Source: an uncultured Acidobacteriota bacterium
GTDB taxonomy: Bacteria; Acidobacteriota; Terriglobia; Terriglobales; Acidobacteriaceae
Assembly (NCBI GenBank): GCA_903832055.1
Contig: CAILAC010000009.1
Location: forward strand, 62,001-126,000
Direction: 5' to 3'
DNA length: 64,000 nt
Below, piece by piece: positions 35,939 to 45,763 of this stretch. Both the position numbers and the translations under genes were made by a program. The stretch's first letter is position 1. Each line of letters opens with the position of its first letter. The notes under the pieces are model-generated. The model was not told where the DNA came from, ran no database searches, and saw only the letters and a list, made by a program, of their open reading frames with translations.

Positions 35939-37417
35939 ATGACCCTTCGCCTGTACAACACCCTTTCTGGACAAACGGACCCTGTGGAGCCTGCTGACGG
36001 CGACACGCTGCGGATGTATGCCTGCGGACCAACCGTGTATGACTACGGCCACATCGGCAACTTCCGCACGTTTTTGCAGGTGGATATTCTGCGGCGTTTT
36101 CTGCATTTGGAGGGCGTCAAGGTCCGCCACGTGATGAACATTACCGACGTGGACGACAAGATCATTCGCAATGCGGCGGCGGCCGGTGTGCCGATTGGGG
36201 AGTACACGCCCAGGTATACGCAGGCTTTTCTGGATGACCTGGATTCGCTGCAGATTGAGCGGCCTGAGATTCTGACACGGGCGACCGAACACATTGCGCA
36301 GATGGTCGAGCTGGTACAGCGGCTGGCGGCGGTGGGCGCAGCCTACAAGACTGAAGATGGCTCGTGGTACTTCAGGCTGGCTGCCTTTCCTGAGTACGGC
36401 AAGCTGAGCAAGAAGGATCTCGAAGGCATGACCGATGGCGCGCGGGTCGATGTGGATGAATACGAGAAGGATTCTGCGCGTGACTTTGCCTTGTGGAAGG
36501 CGACCAAGCCCGGCGAAACTTCGTGGGATACGGCAATTGGAACCGGGCGGCCAGGGTGGCACCTGGAGTGCTCTGCGATGGCGATGGAGTATCTGGGCGA
36601 GAGCTTTGATCTGCATGCCGGTGGCGAAGATCTGATGTTTCCGCACCACGAAAATGAGATTGCCCAGTCTGAGGCAGTGACGCAGAAGCCGCTGGCCCGG
36701 CACTGGTTTCATGTGCGGTTCTTGCTGGTGGATGGTCGCAAGATGTCCAAGTCCGAGGGCAATTTCTTCACGCCGAGAGACTTGCTGCTCAAGGGGTACA
36801 AGGCTTCAGCGATTCGGCTCGCGCTGATTTCCGTACCCTACCGGCATCAATTGAACTTCACTTTTGAAGGGCTGGTTGAGGCCACCGCCGCGATTGACCG
36901 GCTGCGGACCCTGGTGACCCGTTTGAAGGCAGCAACCCTGGCCGATGGCACAACCGATGCGATGCAGGCGTCGGCGGATAAGGCCGAGGCTGAGTACATC
37001 GCCGCACTTGAAAACGACCTGAATACGGCCGAGGCGCGAGCGCCTATTTTTGATCTGGTAAGAGCAACGAATTCGGCTTTGGACCAGGGAACCATTCTGG
37101 CAGGGGACCGGGAGCGGGTGCTTGCCGTGCTGGCAAAGTTCGACGCGGTCTTTGCCGTGATTGCCGACCACGATGCCGAGCCGACCCGCGCGGCGCTGGC
37201 CTGGGCGGAAGAGCAAGGGCTGATGGACAAGGTCGCTCCGGAACTGCTGGCCGCGCAGGGACTTTCTGACGAGGCGATTGATGCGTTGATCGCGGAGCGG
37301 AATACAGCGCGCAAGCAGCGGAATTTTCGGCGCTCGGATGAAATTCGCGATGAATTGGCGGCCAGGGGTATAGTCATTGAGGACTCGAAAGACGGAGTCC
37401 GGTGGAAGCGGAAATAG
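35939..37417 (+). CDS. cysS: cysteinyl-tRNA synthetase
   Basis: 492-aa class-I synthetase. The HIGH-type motif is in CGPTVYDYGHIGNFRTF and KMSKS is in GRKMSKSEGNFFTPRD. Zinc ligands are visible as the Cys of MYACGPT, the Cys of WHLECSAMAM and His/Glu of FPHHENE. The start at 35939 (MTLRLYN) fits the family; the frame is open 57 codons further upstream into the tsaD tail but without homology. The 3' end overlaps a HicB-like gene by 16 bp. Confidence 0.95.
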   Translation: MTLRLYNTLSGQTDPVEPADGDTLRMYACGPTVYDYGHIGNFRTFLQVDILRRFLHLEGVKVRHVMNITDVDDKIIRNAAAAGVPIGEYTPRYTQAFLDDLDSLQIERPEILTRATEHIAQMVELVQRLAAVGAAYKTEDGSWYFRLAAFPEYGKLSKKDLEGMTDGARVDVDEYEKDSARDFALWKATKPGETSWDTAIGTGRPGWHLECSAMAMEYLGESFDLHAGGEDLMFPHHENEIAQSEAVTQKPLARHWFHVRFLLVDGRKMSKSEGNFFTPRDLLLKGYKASAIRLALISVPYRHQLNFTFEGLVEATAAIDRLRTLVTRLKAATLADGTTDAMQASADKAEAEYIAALENDLNTAEARAPIFDLVRATNSALDQGTILAGDRERVLAVLAKFDAVFAVIADHDAEPTRAALAWAEEQGLMDKVAPELLAAQGLSDEAIDALIAERNTARKQRNFRRSDEIRDELAARGIVIEDSKDGVRWKRK

Positions 37418-37596
37418 AGCTCGCTGGAGCTGCGTGGATGGAATTTGACATCGACCATGAACAAGAGGAAGATGGCCGCTGGATTGCTTCGATAGAGAAG
37501 CTGCCCGGAGTGATGGTTTACGGGCACACCCGCGAAGAGGCGCAAGCTGAGGTAAGCGAATTGGCTGAGCGGGTTCTGTTGAATCAGGCCATTTGA
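37402..37596 (+). CDS. HicB-like antitoxin-fold protein without HicA
   Basis: 64 aa on a GTG start inside the last codons of cysS. The fold pattern is that of HicB/DUF1902 antitoxins: a beta-strand with DEDGRWIASIEKLPGVMVYG-like sequence (here EEDGRWIASIEKLPGVMVYG), then an amphipathic helix TREEAQAEVSELAERVLL. No HicA toxin or DNA-binding tail is adjacent, so it is an orphan. Such solitary HicB-like proteins occur in several phyla with unknown roles. It may be translated by coupling to cysS. Confidence 0.7.
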   Translation: MEAEIELAGAAWMEFDIDHEQEEDGRWIASIEKLPGVMVYGHTREEAQAEVSELAERVLLNQAI

Positions 37597-37628
37597 ATCA
37601 GAGTTGATACGGATTCGGAGAAGTTCAT

Positions 37629-38174
37629 ATGGAAGCCAACGAAGCAGGCGAATTGCAGGAACATGCCGAGCATGGGGCGCATGAGGCGTCGATGCGTCCG
37701 GTAGCCTTTACCATGAGCGTGCTGGCGGTGCTGGTGGCAATCACGACTGTGCTGGGCCATCGGACCCACACTGAGGCGGTGCTGACACAGAACCGGGCAA
37801 CCGACAAGTGGAATTTGTATCAGGCAAAGAAGATTCGCTCGAGCGATACCGCCCTGATGCAGGATCTGCTGACGGTGGTCACGATTTCTGACCCCAAAGC
37901 GGCGGAAAAGATTGCCAAGGGCTATAAGGACCACCAGGACAAGTGGGCTGACGACCTGAAAGAAGAGCAGGAAAAGGCCGAAGGTTTGCAGACCAAGGTG
38001 GAGCAGGCAGAGGCTCGCGCTGACCGGTTTGACCTGGGCGAGGCCCTGCTGGAGATTGCGCTCGTCGTCTCATCAATCACCCTGCTCACCAAGAACCGCA
38101 TGTATTGGCTGCTCGGACTCGGCTTTGGGCTCATCGGGATACTTTCGTCAGCGTCGGTACTGCTGCTGAAGTAG
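37629..38174 (+). CDS. DUF4337 membrane protein
   Basis: 181-aa protein: N-terminal acidic/His segment, first helix VAFTMSVLAVLVAITTVLG, then NRATDKWNLYQAKKIRSS, a long charged coiled-coil (about 95-140), and two C-terminal helices (LEIALVVSSITLLT and WLLGLGFGLIGILSSASVLL). This is the layout of DUF4337 proteins, which have no known function. It sits 32 bp after the HicB-like gene. Confidence 0.85.
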   Translation: MEANEAGELQEHAEHGAHEASMRPVAFTMSVLAVLVAITTVLGHRTHTEAVLTQNRATDKWNLYQAKKIRSSDTALMQDLLTVVTISDPKAAEKIAKGYKDHQDKWADDLKEEQEKAEGLQTKVEQAEARADRFDLGEALLEIALVVSSITLLTKNRMYWLLGLGFGLIGILSSASVLLLK

Positions 38175-38195
38175 CATGCGGTTGCTGACCAAAGT

Positions 38196-39392
38196 GTGAC
38201 AATTGCGGAATCGTTGCAGTGCTACGATACAACTACCACGGCTCCCCCAAAGCCCCGGCCCTCGGGCACATCCTATATTCCAACGCTGGACGGTTGGCGC
38301 GCGATCGCAATTGTTGCGGTCATGACTTGTCACGGATTGGATGAGCAGAATCCCTATGCAGGCCCCTTGGGCTATGCCGGGGTGCTTCTCTTTTTCGCGA
38401 TCAGCGGCTTTCTGATCACCAGCCGGATGCTGGATGAGCACGAGTTGACCGGCACTCTGAATCTCGGCAAGTTCTACCTCCGCCGTGCCTTTCGCATTCT
38501 GCCGCCTGCCCTCTTTTTCCTGCTGGTCAGTACCGTGCTGGGCTTGCTGGGCGTGATCCCGTTCAATATCCTCAACATCGCCAAGGCGCTCTTTTTCGTG
38601 CGCAACTATACATATCTGGATTACGCAGACCACTCGACCTGGTTCTCTGCGCATTTCTGGTCGCTGTCGGTGGAGGAGCACTTCTACCTCATCTGGCCAA
38701 CTGTCCTGGTTCTGGCGGGCATGAAGCGGGCGCGCTGGGTTGCGCCGGCGTTGGCGACGGCCACGATTGTATGGCGCGGTCTGGATGAGCACTTCGAGTT
38801 CGTCGCCCGCACCTTTCACGCCCCTTACCTCTCGGATAATTGGGGCAGGACTGACTATCTGGCCGACGTCTTGCTGTGGGGATGCACTTTGGCCATCTGG
38901 CTCGGGCGCAGGCCCTGGAAGCTTGTACTGCCCAAGGGCACGTCGACCGTCGTTTGCTGGGGCTTGCTGGGCTTCATTTACGTGGCATTTTTCACGCCCT
39001 ATTTCCCGCACAGCAGAAACTTCGTAAACCTGTTCATGGCAATGCTGGTGGGCTGCACGGTGACTGATCCGGGCGGATTGCTGGGAAGAATTCTGGAGTG
39101 GTCGCCGCTGCGCTTCATCGGCAGGCTCTCGTACAGCCTGTACCTGTGGCAGCAGCTTTTCTTTCACGGCGCTCAGGCGCCACGCTGGTTCCAGCAGTTC
39201 CCACTCAACCTGGTGTTTATCTTTGCTGCGGCCTGCTTCAGCTACTACCTGGTCGAGCGGCCAACTGTCCGGCTTGGGCATCGGTTTGCCCGGCCCCCAA
39301 AGCTGGGACATCCAGACGATGTCCGGAGCCCAGAATCGGGGACTGCAGAAATGTCAGTTGCCTCACCCGTTGGCTCGGAAGCCGGGGTTTAA
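38196..39392 (+). CDS. acyltransferase-3 (OafA/YrhL-type) membrane protein
   Basis: 398-aa integral membrane acyltransferase with about ten helices. The family start YIPTLDGWRAIAIVAVMTCH contains the catalytic His; YAGVLLFFAISGFLITSRML and FYLRRAFRILPP follow, then WSLSVEEHFYLIWP. Members O-acylate sugars of LPS, exopolysaccharide or peptidoglycan; the acceptor here is unknown. GTG start at 38196, 22 bp after the DUF4337 stop. Confidence 0.92.
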   Translation: MTIAESLQCYDTTTTAPPKPRPSGTSYIPTLDGWRAIAIVAVMTCHGLDEQNPYAGPLGYAGVLLFFAISGFLITSRMLDEHELTGTLNLGKFYLRRAFRILPPALFFLLVSTVLGLLGVIPFNILNIAKALFFVRNYTYLDYADHSTWFSAHFWSLSVEEHFYLIWPTVLVLAGMKRARWVAPALATATIVWRGLDEHFEFVARTFHAPYLSDNWGRTDYLADVLLWGCTLAIWLGRRPWKLVLPKGTSTVVCWGLLGFIYVAFFTPYFPHSRNFVNLFMAMLVGCTVTDPGGLLGRILEWSPLRFIGRLSYSLYLWQQLFFHGAQAPRWFQQFPLNLVFIFAAACFSYYLVERPTVRLGHRFARPPKLGHPDDVRSPESGTAEMSVASPVGSEAGV

Positions 39393-39793
39393 TCGTAGGA
39401 CCGTCATGGCTACGGTCAGCGTGGCGAGAATTGTTCCCCCTTCGTATACGCGCCGTGCTATGCTCGGGCCATCTGCACTGTGGACGAGACCCTCTTGCAC
39501 ACCCGACTTTCACTTGATCGAACCACCGCAACCGCCAGCAAACGCTGGAATCGGGAGCGGCCTCGTGTTTTTGGTCATGTGATCGGTCTGCGGCGGCACC
39601 TGCGCGTTTTGCCCAGCCGCACTCGCCCCAGCCTCTACTCCGGCGACTAATCCGTCGCTCGTTCGAGCACCGCAATTCCGTTTTCACAATTGAATTCCCA
39701 TCCTGAGGCGATTGCTGGAGCAGCCAGTTCTTGAGTCCATGCGGGGTGGGATAGAGACGCATACCCAGTTTGTTGAATCAAGGAGATTCTTCC
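39393..39793. other. 400-bp non-coding stretch before the aminotransferase gene
   Basis: No convincing gene on either strand. A GACCGT/ACGGTC hairpin (39399-39417) directly follows the acyltransferase stop but lacks a T-run. The rest would be a long leader or a promoter region for the aminotransferase; I see no recognised riboswitch. Confidence 0.4.
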
Positions 39794-41188
39794 ATGAAGC
39801 ATTCCGCTTTGTACGCCGAGTTCGGACCGAAAATCCACTGTAGCCTGCCCGGACCGAAGGCCAAGGCCGCCGTCGAACATGATGACCGGGTGATCTCACC
39901 CAGCTACACCCGCTCGTATCCCTTAGTGGCCAAAAGCGGCCGCGGCATTCGCGTCACTGACGTAGACGGGAACGAGTTCCTCGACTTCGCTGCCGGCATC
40001 GCCGTGAATTCAACCGGCCATTGCCATCCTGAGGTTGTCGCGGCCATTCAGAAGCAGGCGGCAGAGCTGATTCACATCTCGGGAACGGATTTTTATTACG
40101 AGTCGATGGCAGTGCTTGCAGATCGCCTTTCAGCCGTCGCGCCCATGCCCGGGCCGCATCGCTTCTACTACGGCAACTCAGGCGCTGAGGCTGTCGAGTG
40201 CGCGATGAAGATTGCCCGCTACCATACCAAGCGCCAGCACATTATCAGCTTCTTTGGCGCATTCCACGGGCGAACGATGGGTGCCTTGTCGCTGACAGGC
40301 TCAAAACCGCAGCAGAAGCGGCGTTTTTCGCCGATGTTGCCGGGCGTTACCCACATCCGATATCCGTATGCGTATCGCGGCTGCTCGGGCGGCCCGCAAG
40401 CAGAGGAGGCCTTCAGCCTCGGATGCGCGCGATTCATTGAAGAGAAGCTCTTCAAGACCATCGTCGCTCCTGAAGAAGTTGCCGCCATCTTCCTCGAACC
40501 GATTCAGGGCGAGGGTGGCTACGTTGTCGCTCCAGACAACTTTCTGCGCGAGATTCGCAACATCTGCGACCGGCACGGCATCCTGCTGGTGGCCGACGAA
40601 GTGCAGTCAGGCGCTGGACGCACAGGCAAGTGGTGGGCAATTGAACACTCAGGCGTGCAGCCGGACATCGTCTGCATGGCCAAAGGCATCGCTTCGGGCA
40701 TGCCGCTGGGCGTCTGCATGACGCGCGCCGAGATCATGGATTGGGTGCCGGGCTCGCACGCATCAACTTTTGGCGGAAACCCAATCGCCATCGCTTCAGC
40801 TCTGGCCACAATGGACATTCTGGAGCGCGAGGGGATTGCCAACGCTGGCGTGGTCGGCGGCAAGATACTTGATCGCCTTCATGGCTGGAAGCAGATCCAT
40901 CCGCTGGTTGGCGACGTGCGCGGCCGCGGCCTGATGATCGGTGTCGAACTGGTGCTGGACAAGGTTACCCGCGAACCGGCAACAGCGCTGCGCAACCGCG
41001 TTGAAACCCTGTGTTTTGAAAAGGGGCTTCTGATTCTGGGTTGCGGTGAAACGTCGATTCGCCTGTGTCCGCCCCTGATCCTCACCGAGCAGGAAGCGAC
41101 CGTTGCCCTCGACATTCTGGAAGAGGCGCTCACCCAGGTAGAAAAAGAGCATGCGCAGGCGAAAGAAATCGCCGCTGTAAACGCGTAG
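39794..41188 (+). CDS. class-III PLP aminotransferase (GabT/ArgD-like)
   Basis: 464-aa fold-type-I aminotransferase. Key segments: VTDVDGNEFLDFAAGIAVNS, FYYGNSGAEAVECAMKIARY, FGAFHGRTMGALSLTGSK, the Asp of LLVADEVQSGAGRTGKWWA, and the PLP lysine in CMAKGIASGMPLG. It most resembles 4-aminobutyrate or ornithine aminotransferases; the amino donor cannot be decided from sequence alone. AAGGAG eight bases before ATG 39794 supports this start over one 8 codons upstream. Confidence 0.9.
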   Translation: MKHSALYAEFGPKIHCSLPGPKAKAAVEHDDRVISPSYTRSYPLVAKSGRGIRVTDVDGNEFLDFAAGIAVNSTGHCHPEVVAAIQKQAAELIHISGTDFYYESMAVLADRLSAVAPMPGPHRFYYGNSGAEAVECAMKIARYHTKRQHIISFFGAFHGRTMGALSLTGSKPQQKRRFSPMLPGVTHIRYPYAYRGCSGGPQAEEAFSLGCARFIEEKLFKTIVAPEEVAAIFLEPIQGEGGYVVAPDNFLREIRNICDRHGILLVADEVQSGAGRTGKWWAIEHSGVQPDIVCMAKGIASGMPLGVCMTRAEIMDWVPGSHASTFGGNPIAIASALATMDILEREGIANAGVVGGKILDRLHGWKQIHPLVGDVRGRGLMIGVELVLDKVTREPATALRNRVETLCFEKGLLILGCGETSIRLCPPLILTEQEATVALDILEEALTQVEKEHAQAKEIAAVNA

Positions 41189-41247
41189 TCTCCATGTTGG
41201 CAGGCTCCCTTTCTGGCCGGCGCTCATGGCGTCGGCCAGTCTGTTGA

Positions 41248-41271
41248 GCAGCAGAAACGTGTTTCTGTTGC
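41248..41271. repeat. hairpin after the aminotransferase gene
   Basis: GCAGCAGAAA pairs with TTTCTGTTGC (one G-U pair) around a 4-nt loop, in the 117-bp gap before yraN. No T-run, so at most a weak terminator. Confidence 0.45.
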
Positions 41272-41305
41272 GCGTACGTCAAAAAAGACAGAGAATCAAC
41301 CCGAT

Positions 41306-41782
41306 ATGCAGGCACTCACCAACGTGCGTCTGGGGGCATTGGAGCGCAGCATCCGTGCGCTTGACTGGCTGGCCCGCAGGCGAGGTCGCGTCTCTGAGCA
41401 GCCAGCACATCTGGCGACCGGCGAGCGAGGCGAATGGCTGACTTACCTTCATCTGCGCCAAAACGGGTTTACCGTGGTTGCACGGCGCTGGAATGACGGT
41501 CCGTTACCCGGTGATCTGGATTTGATTGCCTGGCAGGGCGAAACCCTGTGCTTTATCGAGGTCAAGACGCGTACCAGTCGCCAGGTGGCGACAGCTTCGG
41601 CATCGGTAGACCGCAACAAACGTCAGATTCTGCGCCGGCTGGCACGGCAATATCTGCGACAATTGCCGGGCAGTGAATCTCCGGCAGTTCGATTTGACAT
41701 CGTCACTGTTTACGAATTGCCCGGCCAGCAGCCAGAGATCCAAATCATCCCAGGGGCTTTCAGCTGGACTGAAAGCGAGTAA
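41306..41782 (+). CDS. YraN/UPF0102-family nuclease-fold protein
   Basis: 158-aa protein with a basic N-terminal extension of about 35 residues, then the UPF0102 core: GERGEWLTYLHLRQNGF, the endonuclease-like GDLDLIAWQGETLCFIEVKT with the D...ExK motif, and RRLARQYLRQL. The family resembles Holliday-junction resolvases in fold; its function is not settled. It converges on the PAS chemoreceptor gene with only 23 bp between stops. Confidence 0.88.
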   Translation: MQALTNVRLGALERSIRALDWLARRRGRVSEQPAHLATGERGEWLTYLHLRQNGFTVVARRWNDGPLPGDLDLIAWQGETLCFIEVKTRTSRQVATASASVDRNKRQILRRLARQYLRQLPGSESPAVRFDIVTVYELPGQQPEIQIIPGAFSWTESE

Positions 41783-41805
41783 GAATCAAATCCAGCGAGT
41801 AAGTC

Positions 41806-42867
41806 TCATGTCGTCGAAATCTGGCCGGTGCGGTGCGCGGCAGATTCAAGGCTTTGTGCCATCTCCTGGGTTGCGAGCCTCTGCTCCTCAGCCGCTGAAG
41901 CCAGTTGATGCGAAAGGCCAGACATTTCGTCGGTTTGTGCAGAGATACTGCTCATTGAACTAAGAGCAGTCGCAATGTCACCCCGAATTGCCGATACTTT
42001 GCTCTGGATGTCAGCAGTCGCCGCCGCCGTCTGCTCGGCCAGCTTCTTTACTTCGCCTGCGACCACACTGAAACCCTTGCCGTGCACGCCGGCTCGGGCG
42101 GCCTCGATGGTCGCGTTCAGGGCCAGTACGCTGGTCTGGGTCGCAATGGAGGCGATCAGCTCCGCCACCTTGGCTACGCCGTTGCTTGAGGTTTGCAGGT
42201 GGTCAATTGCGGTGAGCCCCTTCTGGCCGGCATCCCGGAATTGATGCGTCGAACGCTCGACATCCATCGCGTTACGCGCGATCTCCCCAATGCTGGATTC
42301 AATTTCATGGGTTGCCGTCGAGACCATCTGCAACTGGCGGTTCACTTCAGATACGTGCGAGCGAAGTGTTTCTTCAGCCCGTTTAGCCGCATCGACTGCT
42401 TTTGTCGTCACGCCCCACAGCACGATATTGCCGATGTAATTGCCGCCCTCATCCGTCACTGCTTCCACTTCGAGATCAAGCTTCTCCGGCCCAAGCTGGA
42501 TGACAGCGTGATGGGGCAGCTTGTGCGCGCCCTGGGGATGATGAGCTGTGCCGCCCAGGATGCGTTCTACATTGTCGGGGTGCTTGTGAAAGATATGAAT
42601 CGACTTGCCCACCAGCTGGTCAACCGGAAACGGCAGAAATTGCTGAAGCGCCCGCAGAGTTTTACGCGAGGACTTGTTGAGATACTGCAAGATCAGGTCG
42701 CGGTCAGCGAACATGACGTTGTAGGGCAGAGCTTCAAGCGCCCGGTGAGACCAGTGAGTCGCGGGTGTCTCTGCTGGTGACTCGTTATGCTCAGTCAAAG
42801 CTGAGCTGGGAACAGGCAGGACCGCATTGCGTTGAGCTAATTTACCGCTGAAGATACCTTGTAGCAT
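41806..42867 (-). CDS. soluble PAS-domain methyl-accepting chemotaxis protein
   Basis: 353-aa receptor without transmembrane helices. A PAS domain (about 55-160; [19 protein letters not shown], then [14 protein letters not shown] and a beta-strand series) is followed by a short MA signalling domain with [20 protein letters not shown] and [20 protein letters not shown] cytoplasmic signal, possibly redox or energy state, is inferred. ATG 42867 is preceded by GGGAG ten bases away; upstream in-frame Mets add a segment without homology. Confidence 0.85.
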   Translation of the reverse strand: MLQGIFSGKLAQRNAVLPVPSSALTEHNESPAETPATHWSHRALEALPYNVMFADRDLILQYLNKSSRKTLRALQQFLPFPVDQLVGKSIHIFHKHPDNVERILGGTAHHPQGAHKLPHHAVIQLGPEKLDLEVEAVTDEGGNYIGNIVLWGVTTKAVDAAKRAEETLRSHVSEVNRQLQMVSTATHEIESSIGEIARNAMDVERSTHQFRDAGQKGLTAIDHLQTSSNGVAKVAELIASIATQTSVLALNATIEAARAGVHGKGFSVVAGEVKKLAEQTAAATADIQSKVSAIRGDIATALSSMSSISAQTDEMSGLSHQLASAAEEQRLATQEMAQSLESAAHRTGQISTT

Positions 42868-43021
42868 AAGTGTGATTCTCCCTTGCAGACATATCCAGTT
42901 TCGGGTCGGCAAGGGAGTTTGAGCACAAGTCAATGACGGATTCATGTATTTCCGTCGAGATGATTCCTGAATTGTTTCAGCGCGTCCTGATTTGGAATCC
43001 CGGTCCAATCAACGGATTACT

Positions 43022-43045
43022 GCAAAAGGGGATCGCAATCACCCC
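43022..43045 (-). terminator. terminator of the isc operon
   Basis: On the minus strand GGGG(T)GAT pairs with ATCCCC around a TGCG loop with one bulged base, then TTTT. It overlaps the iscX stop codon and ends the iron-sulphur operon. Confidence 0.55.
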
Positions 43046-43257
43046 TGAGCATCTTGAAACTCTTCGTACCAGGCCATCTGGATGGCTTCGAGACGGCTCT
43101 CGTTGGACTTGAGCGGATCGTCGGCAAAGCCAGGCAGCTCTGTGACCAGCTTGTGCAGGTCAGTGAAGCGAACCGTGAGCGGATCAAGGTCGGGGAACTT
43201 TTCCTGGAGTTGAATGCCGATCTCTTCCGAGTCGGTCCAGAGGATTTCGCGCGGCAT
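43039..43257 (-). CDS. iscX: IscX, ISC-system frataxin-like regulator
   Basis: 72-aa acidic protein (IscX/YfhJ). Family signature: LWTDSEEIGIQLQEKFPDLD, then RFTDLHKLVTELPGF and ESRLEAIQMAWYEE. IscX binds IscS and iron and modulates cluster assembly. It is the last gene of the operon, 69 bp past fdx. Confidence 0.93.
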   Translation of the reverse strand: MPREILWTDSEEIGIQLQEKFPDLDPLTVRFTDLHKLVTELPGFADDPLKSNESRLEAIQMAWYEEFQDAQG

Positions 43258-43326
43258 GTGGCCTCCTGGTGTAGCGGTGCTGGGGAGTTGGACGGTTCTA
43301 CATTCGTTGAAAAGTGGAGAACTGGG

Positions 43327-43737
43327 TTACTTGCCTTCGGCAAGGGTGAGTGGCTTGCCTTCCGAGACGTAGTTGCGGTTCCACTTGGGGATTTCGACGA
43401 CGTAGGTTCCTGGGCGGGTGATGACGGCCTGGCAGCCAAGGCGCGAGTTGAGCTGCTGGTCTGCGGCCATGTCGAGGCGGTCGATTTCGTCGTCGTCGGC
43501 CTCGCTGATGCCCGCATCACCCTCTTTGATCCAGAGGTGGCAGGTGGTGCAGGCGCAGGAGCCACCGCATGCGTGATCGAGAAAGACATCAAAGTTTTCA
43601 GCCACGTCGAGGAAGCTCATGGGCTTGCCGTGGTGGTCGTAGGGCATGGTGCCGTACTCGAATTCAACGGTCTTGCCCTCGGGCTGAAAGGTGACGCGGA
43701 CGAGTTTGTCGGCGGGGATATTCTGCGTATTGGTCAT
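43327..43737 (-). CDS. fdx: ISC-type [2Fe-2S] ferredoxin
   Basis: 136-aa plant/adrenodoxin-like ferredoxin. Cluster ligands C-x5-C-x2-C are in HACGGSCACTTCH, and the fourth Cys is in RLGCQAVI. It supplies electrons for cluster assembly on IscU. The N-terminus is about 20 residues longer than that of E. coli Fdx, including MTNTQNIPADKLVRVTFQPE. Confidence 0.94.
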   Translation of the reverse strand: MTNTQNIPADKLVRVTFQPEGKTVEFEYGTMPYDHHGKPMSFLDVAENFDVFLDHACGGSCACTTCHLWIKEGDAGISEADDDEIDRLDMAADQQLNSRLGCQAVITRPGTYVVEIPKWNRNYVSEGKPLTLAEGK

Positions 43738-43789
43738 GGTCGGTCTCGTTTCTCAGCTTTTCGCTCAAAGCCAGGGGCTGAAAGCTGCG

Positions 43790-45760
43790 TTATTCGAATT
43801 CTGCCCGGGCAAAGGCATGCGGTGCGTGAATTTCCGCAGGGTTGGCGGCGGCCATATCGTCGCTGGCAGATTGCATCGTCTTGCCGCGCATGGCTCCGGA
43901 AACAGCTGCGTCCATCATCTTTTCGGCAAAGTTGCGGGTGGCGTGATCGAGCGAGGTGACGGCGTCGCGGATGGCCTTGAGGTCACTCTCGCACTTCACC
44001 TTTTCAAGGTGCAGGCGGGCAACGTGGATGGCGGCCTTTTCAGTCTCTGAAATGAGCTGCCAGGCGGAGTGGGAGGGGGCCTTGTTGACTGCGATCAGGA
44101 TGGTTTCAGCTTCCTGTCGGGCCTCGATGAGCTGGCGGGCTTCAAAATCAGTCTCGGCGTGGTCAAAGGAGTCGAGAATCATGGTTTCGACCTGCTCGTC
44201 CGTCAGGCCATAGGTGGGTTTCACTTCAATCTGAGCTTCGATGCCGCTCCGCTGTTCACGGGCCGAGACCTGCAGAATCCCATTCGCGTCGATGAGGAAT
44301 TTGACTTCGATGCGCGGCAATCCAGCCTGCATCGGCGGGATGCCCTTCAAGTCAAAGCGGGCCAGCGAGCGGCAGTCTGTGGCGAGTTCGCGCTCACCCT
44401 GGAGGACGTGGATAGCGACATTGGTCTGGCCGTCGACGCCGGTGGTAAAGTGCTCGGTGGCCGAGGCCGGGATGGTCGAATTGCGCTGGATGATGCGCGC
44501 AACTACCCCTCCCAGCGCCTCGATCCCAAGAGAGAGCGGGGTCACGTCAAGCAGCAGCAGCTCGTCAGTGGTAGTCGAACTGCCAGCGAGAATGCTGGCC
44601 TGGACTGCCGCTCCGAGTGCGACCACTTCGTCGGGATTGAGCTCGGTGTGAGGCTGCTTGCCGCGTGCCGAGAGCTGGAAGATTTCGTCTACCAGGGCGC
44701 GGACAGCTGGAATGCGCGTCGAGCCGCCGACGAGGACAAGCTCTTCAATCTGCCCGGGAGTGACCCCAGCGTCTGCCATCGCCTGCCTGCATGGGGCTGC
44801 CGTGCGCGCGAGGACGGGGGCGATGAGCTGCTCGTACACTTCGCGCGGAATCTCGCGCTGATAGCGGTCCCCGTCCGGCAGCTCGATGTCGAACTTTGCG
44901 CTCGGTTCAGTGGAGAGAGCTATCTTTGCTTCGATAACCGCTTTTCGCAGGGCCTGAATGGCATCCGGCTGCAATCGCAGGTCGACGCCATGCTCGTTGC
45001 GAATTTCGTCGAGCGCCACGGCAAGCAGCAGGTTATCGATATCGTCTCCGCCCAGATGGGTGTCGCCGTTGGTCGCAACTACCTCAAAAATGCCGTCATT
45101 CAGCTTGAGAATCGAAACATCAAACGTCCCGCCGCCAAAGTCGTAGACCGCGATGATTCCCTCTTTGGCGCGGTCCAGACCGTAGGCCAGGGCTGCTGCG
45201 GTGGGTTCATTGACCAGGCGCAGAACGTCGAGGCCAGCCATCCGCCCCGCGTCGCGCGTCGCCTGCCGCTGTGAATCGTTGAAGTAGGCAGGGACTGTGA
45301 TCACCGCCTTGGTAACCGCCGCGCCAAAGTAGCGCTCCGCATTCCGCTTGAGCTGGCGCAGAATGTAGGCCGAAATCTCCGATGGCGTAAACTGCATTTC
45401 GCCCAGGCGAATCCTCAGCACTTCGCCGGGCTGGATGTCGTCAGCAAGGTGAAACGGGAAGAGCTTGAGCTCGTCCTGCACGTCTTCAAGGCCCCGGCCC
45501 ATGAGCCGCTTGACCGAGTAAACGGCCCGCTCCGGGGTTTCGATGAGCGCGCGGCGGGCAGAGTTGCCGACCGTGACGGTGCGGCCTGAGGCGGCTGCGT
45601 CAGGAGGCGCGACATCGAGCGCAACGATCGAGGGGACGAGATTTGAGCCGTCCACGCCGGGAATGACCACCGGTTTGTCGCCTTCCATATAGGCAACCAG
45701 CGAATTTGTCGTTCCGAGGTCGATTCCGATCACTCGTTCTGTGGCGCGGTCTTCAGGCAT
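43790..45760 (-). CDS. hscA: Fe-S assembly Hsp70 chaperone HscA
   Basis: 656-aa Hsp70. ATPase domain starts with [48 protein letters not shown] and [15 protein letters not shown] follow, then the linker [17 protein letters not shown] and a peptide-binding domain. Position between hscB (3-bp gap) and fdx identifies it as HscA rather than DnaK. It releases clusters from IscU by recognising its LPPVK segment. Confidence 0.95.
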   Translation of the reverse strand: MPEDRATERVIGIDLGTTNSLVAYMEGDKPVVIPGVDGSNLVPSIVALDVAPPDAAASGRTVTVGNSARRALIETPERAVYSVKRLMGRGLEDVQDELKLFPFHLADDIQPGEVLRIRLGEMQFTPSEISAYILRQLKRNAERYFGAAVTKAVITVPAYFNDSQRQATRDAGRMAGLDVLRLVNEPTAAALAYGLDRAKEGIIAVYDFGGGTFDVSILKLNDGIFEVVATNGDTHLGGDDIDNLLLAVALDEIRNEHGVDLRLQPDAIQALRKAVIEAKIALSTEPSAKFDIELPDGDRYQREIPREVYEQLIAPVLARTAAPCRQAMADAGVTPGQIEELVLVGGSTRIPAVRALVDEIFQLSARGKQPHTELNPDEVVALGAAVQASILAGSSTTTDELLLLDVTPLSLGIEALGGVVARIIQRNSTIPASATEHFTTGVDGQTNVAIHVLQGERELATDCRSLARFDLKGIPPMQAGLPRIEVKFLIDANGILQVSAREQRSGIEAQIEVKPTYGLTDEQVETMILDSFDHAETDFEARQLIEARQEAETILIAVNKAPSHSAWQLISETEKAAIHVARLHLEKVKCESDLKAIRDAVTSLDHATRNFAEKMMDAAVSGAMRGKTMQSASDDMAAANPAEIHAPHAFARAEFE

Positions 45761-45763
45761 TGC

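Noticed and set aside
37402-37628. complete HicAB toxin-antitoxin system
   Set aside because: No HicA-like gene (about 60-80 aa dsRBD-like protein) is found on either side of the HicB-like gene.
39238-39762. 174-codon minus-strand frame across the 400-bp gap before the aminotransferase gene
   Set aside because: Arg/Ser/Gly-rich with no domain; a third of it is antisense to the acyltransferase gene, and no ribosome binding site is evident.
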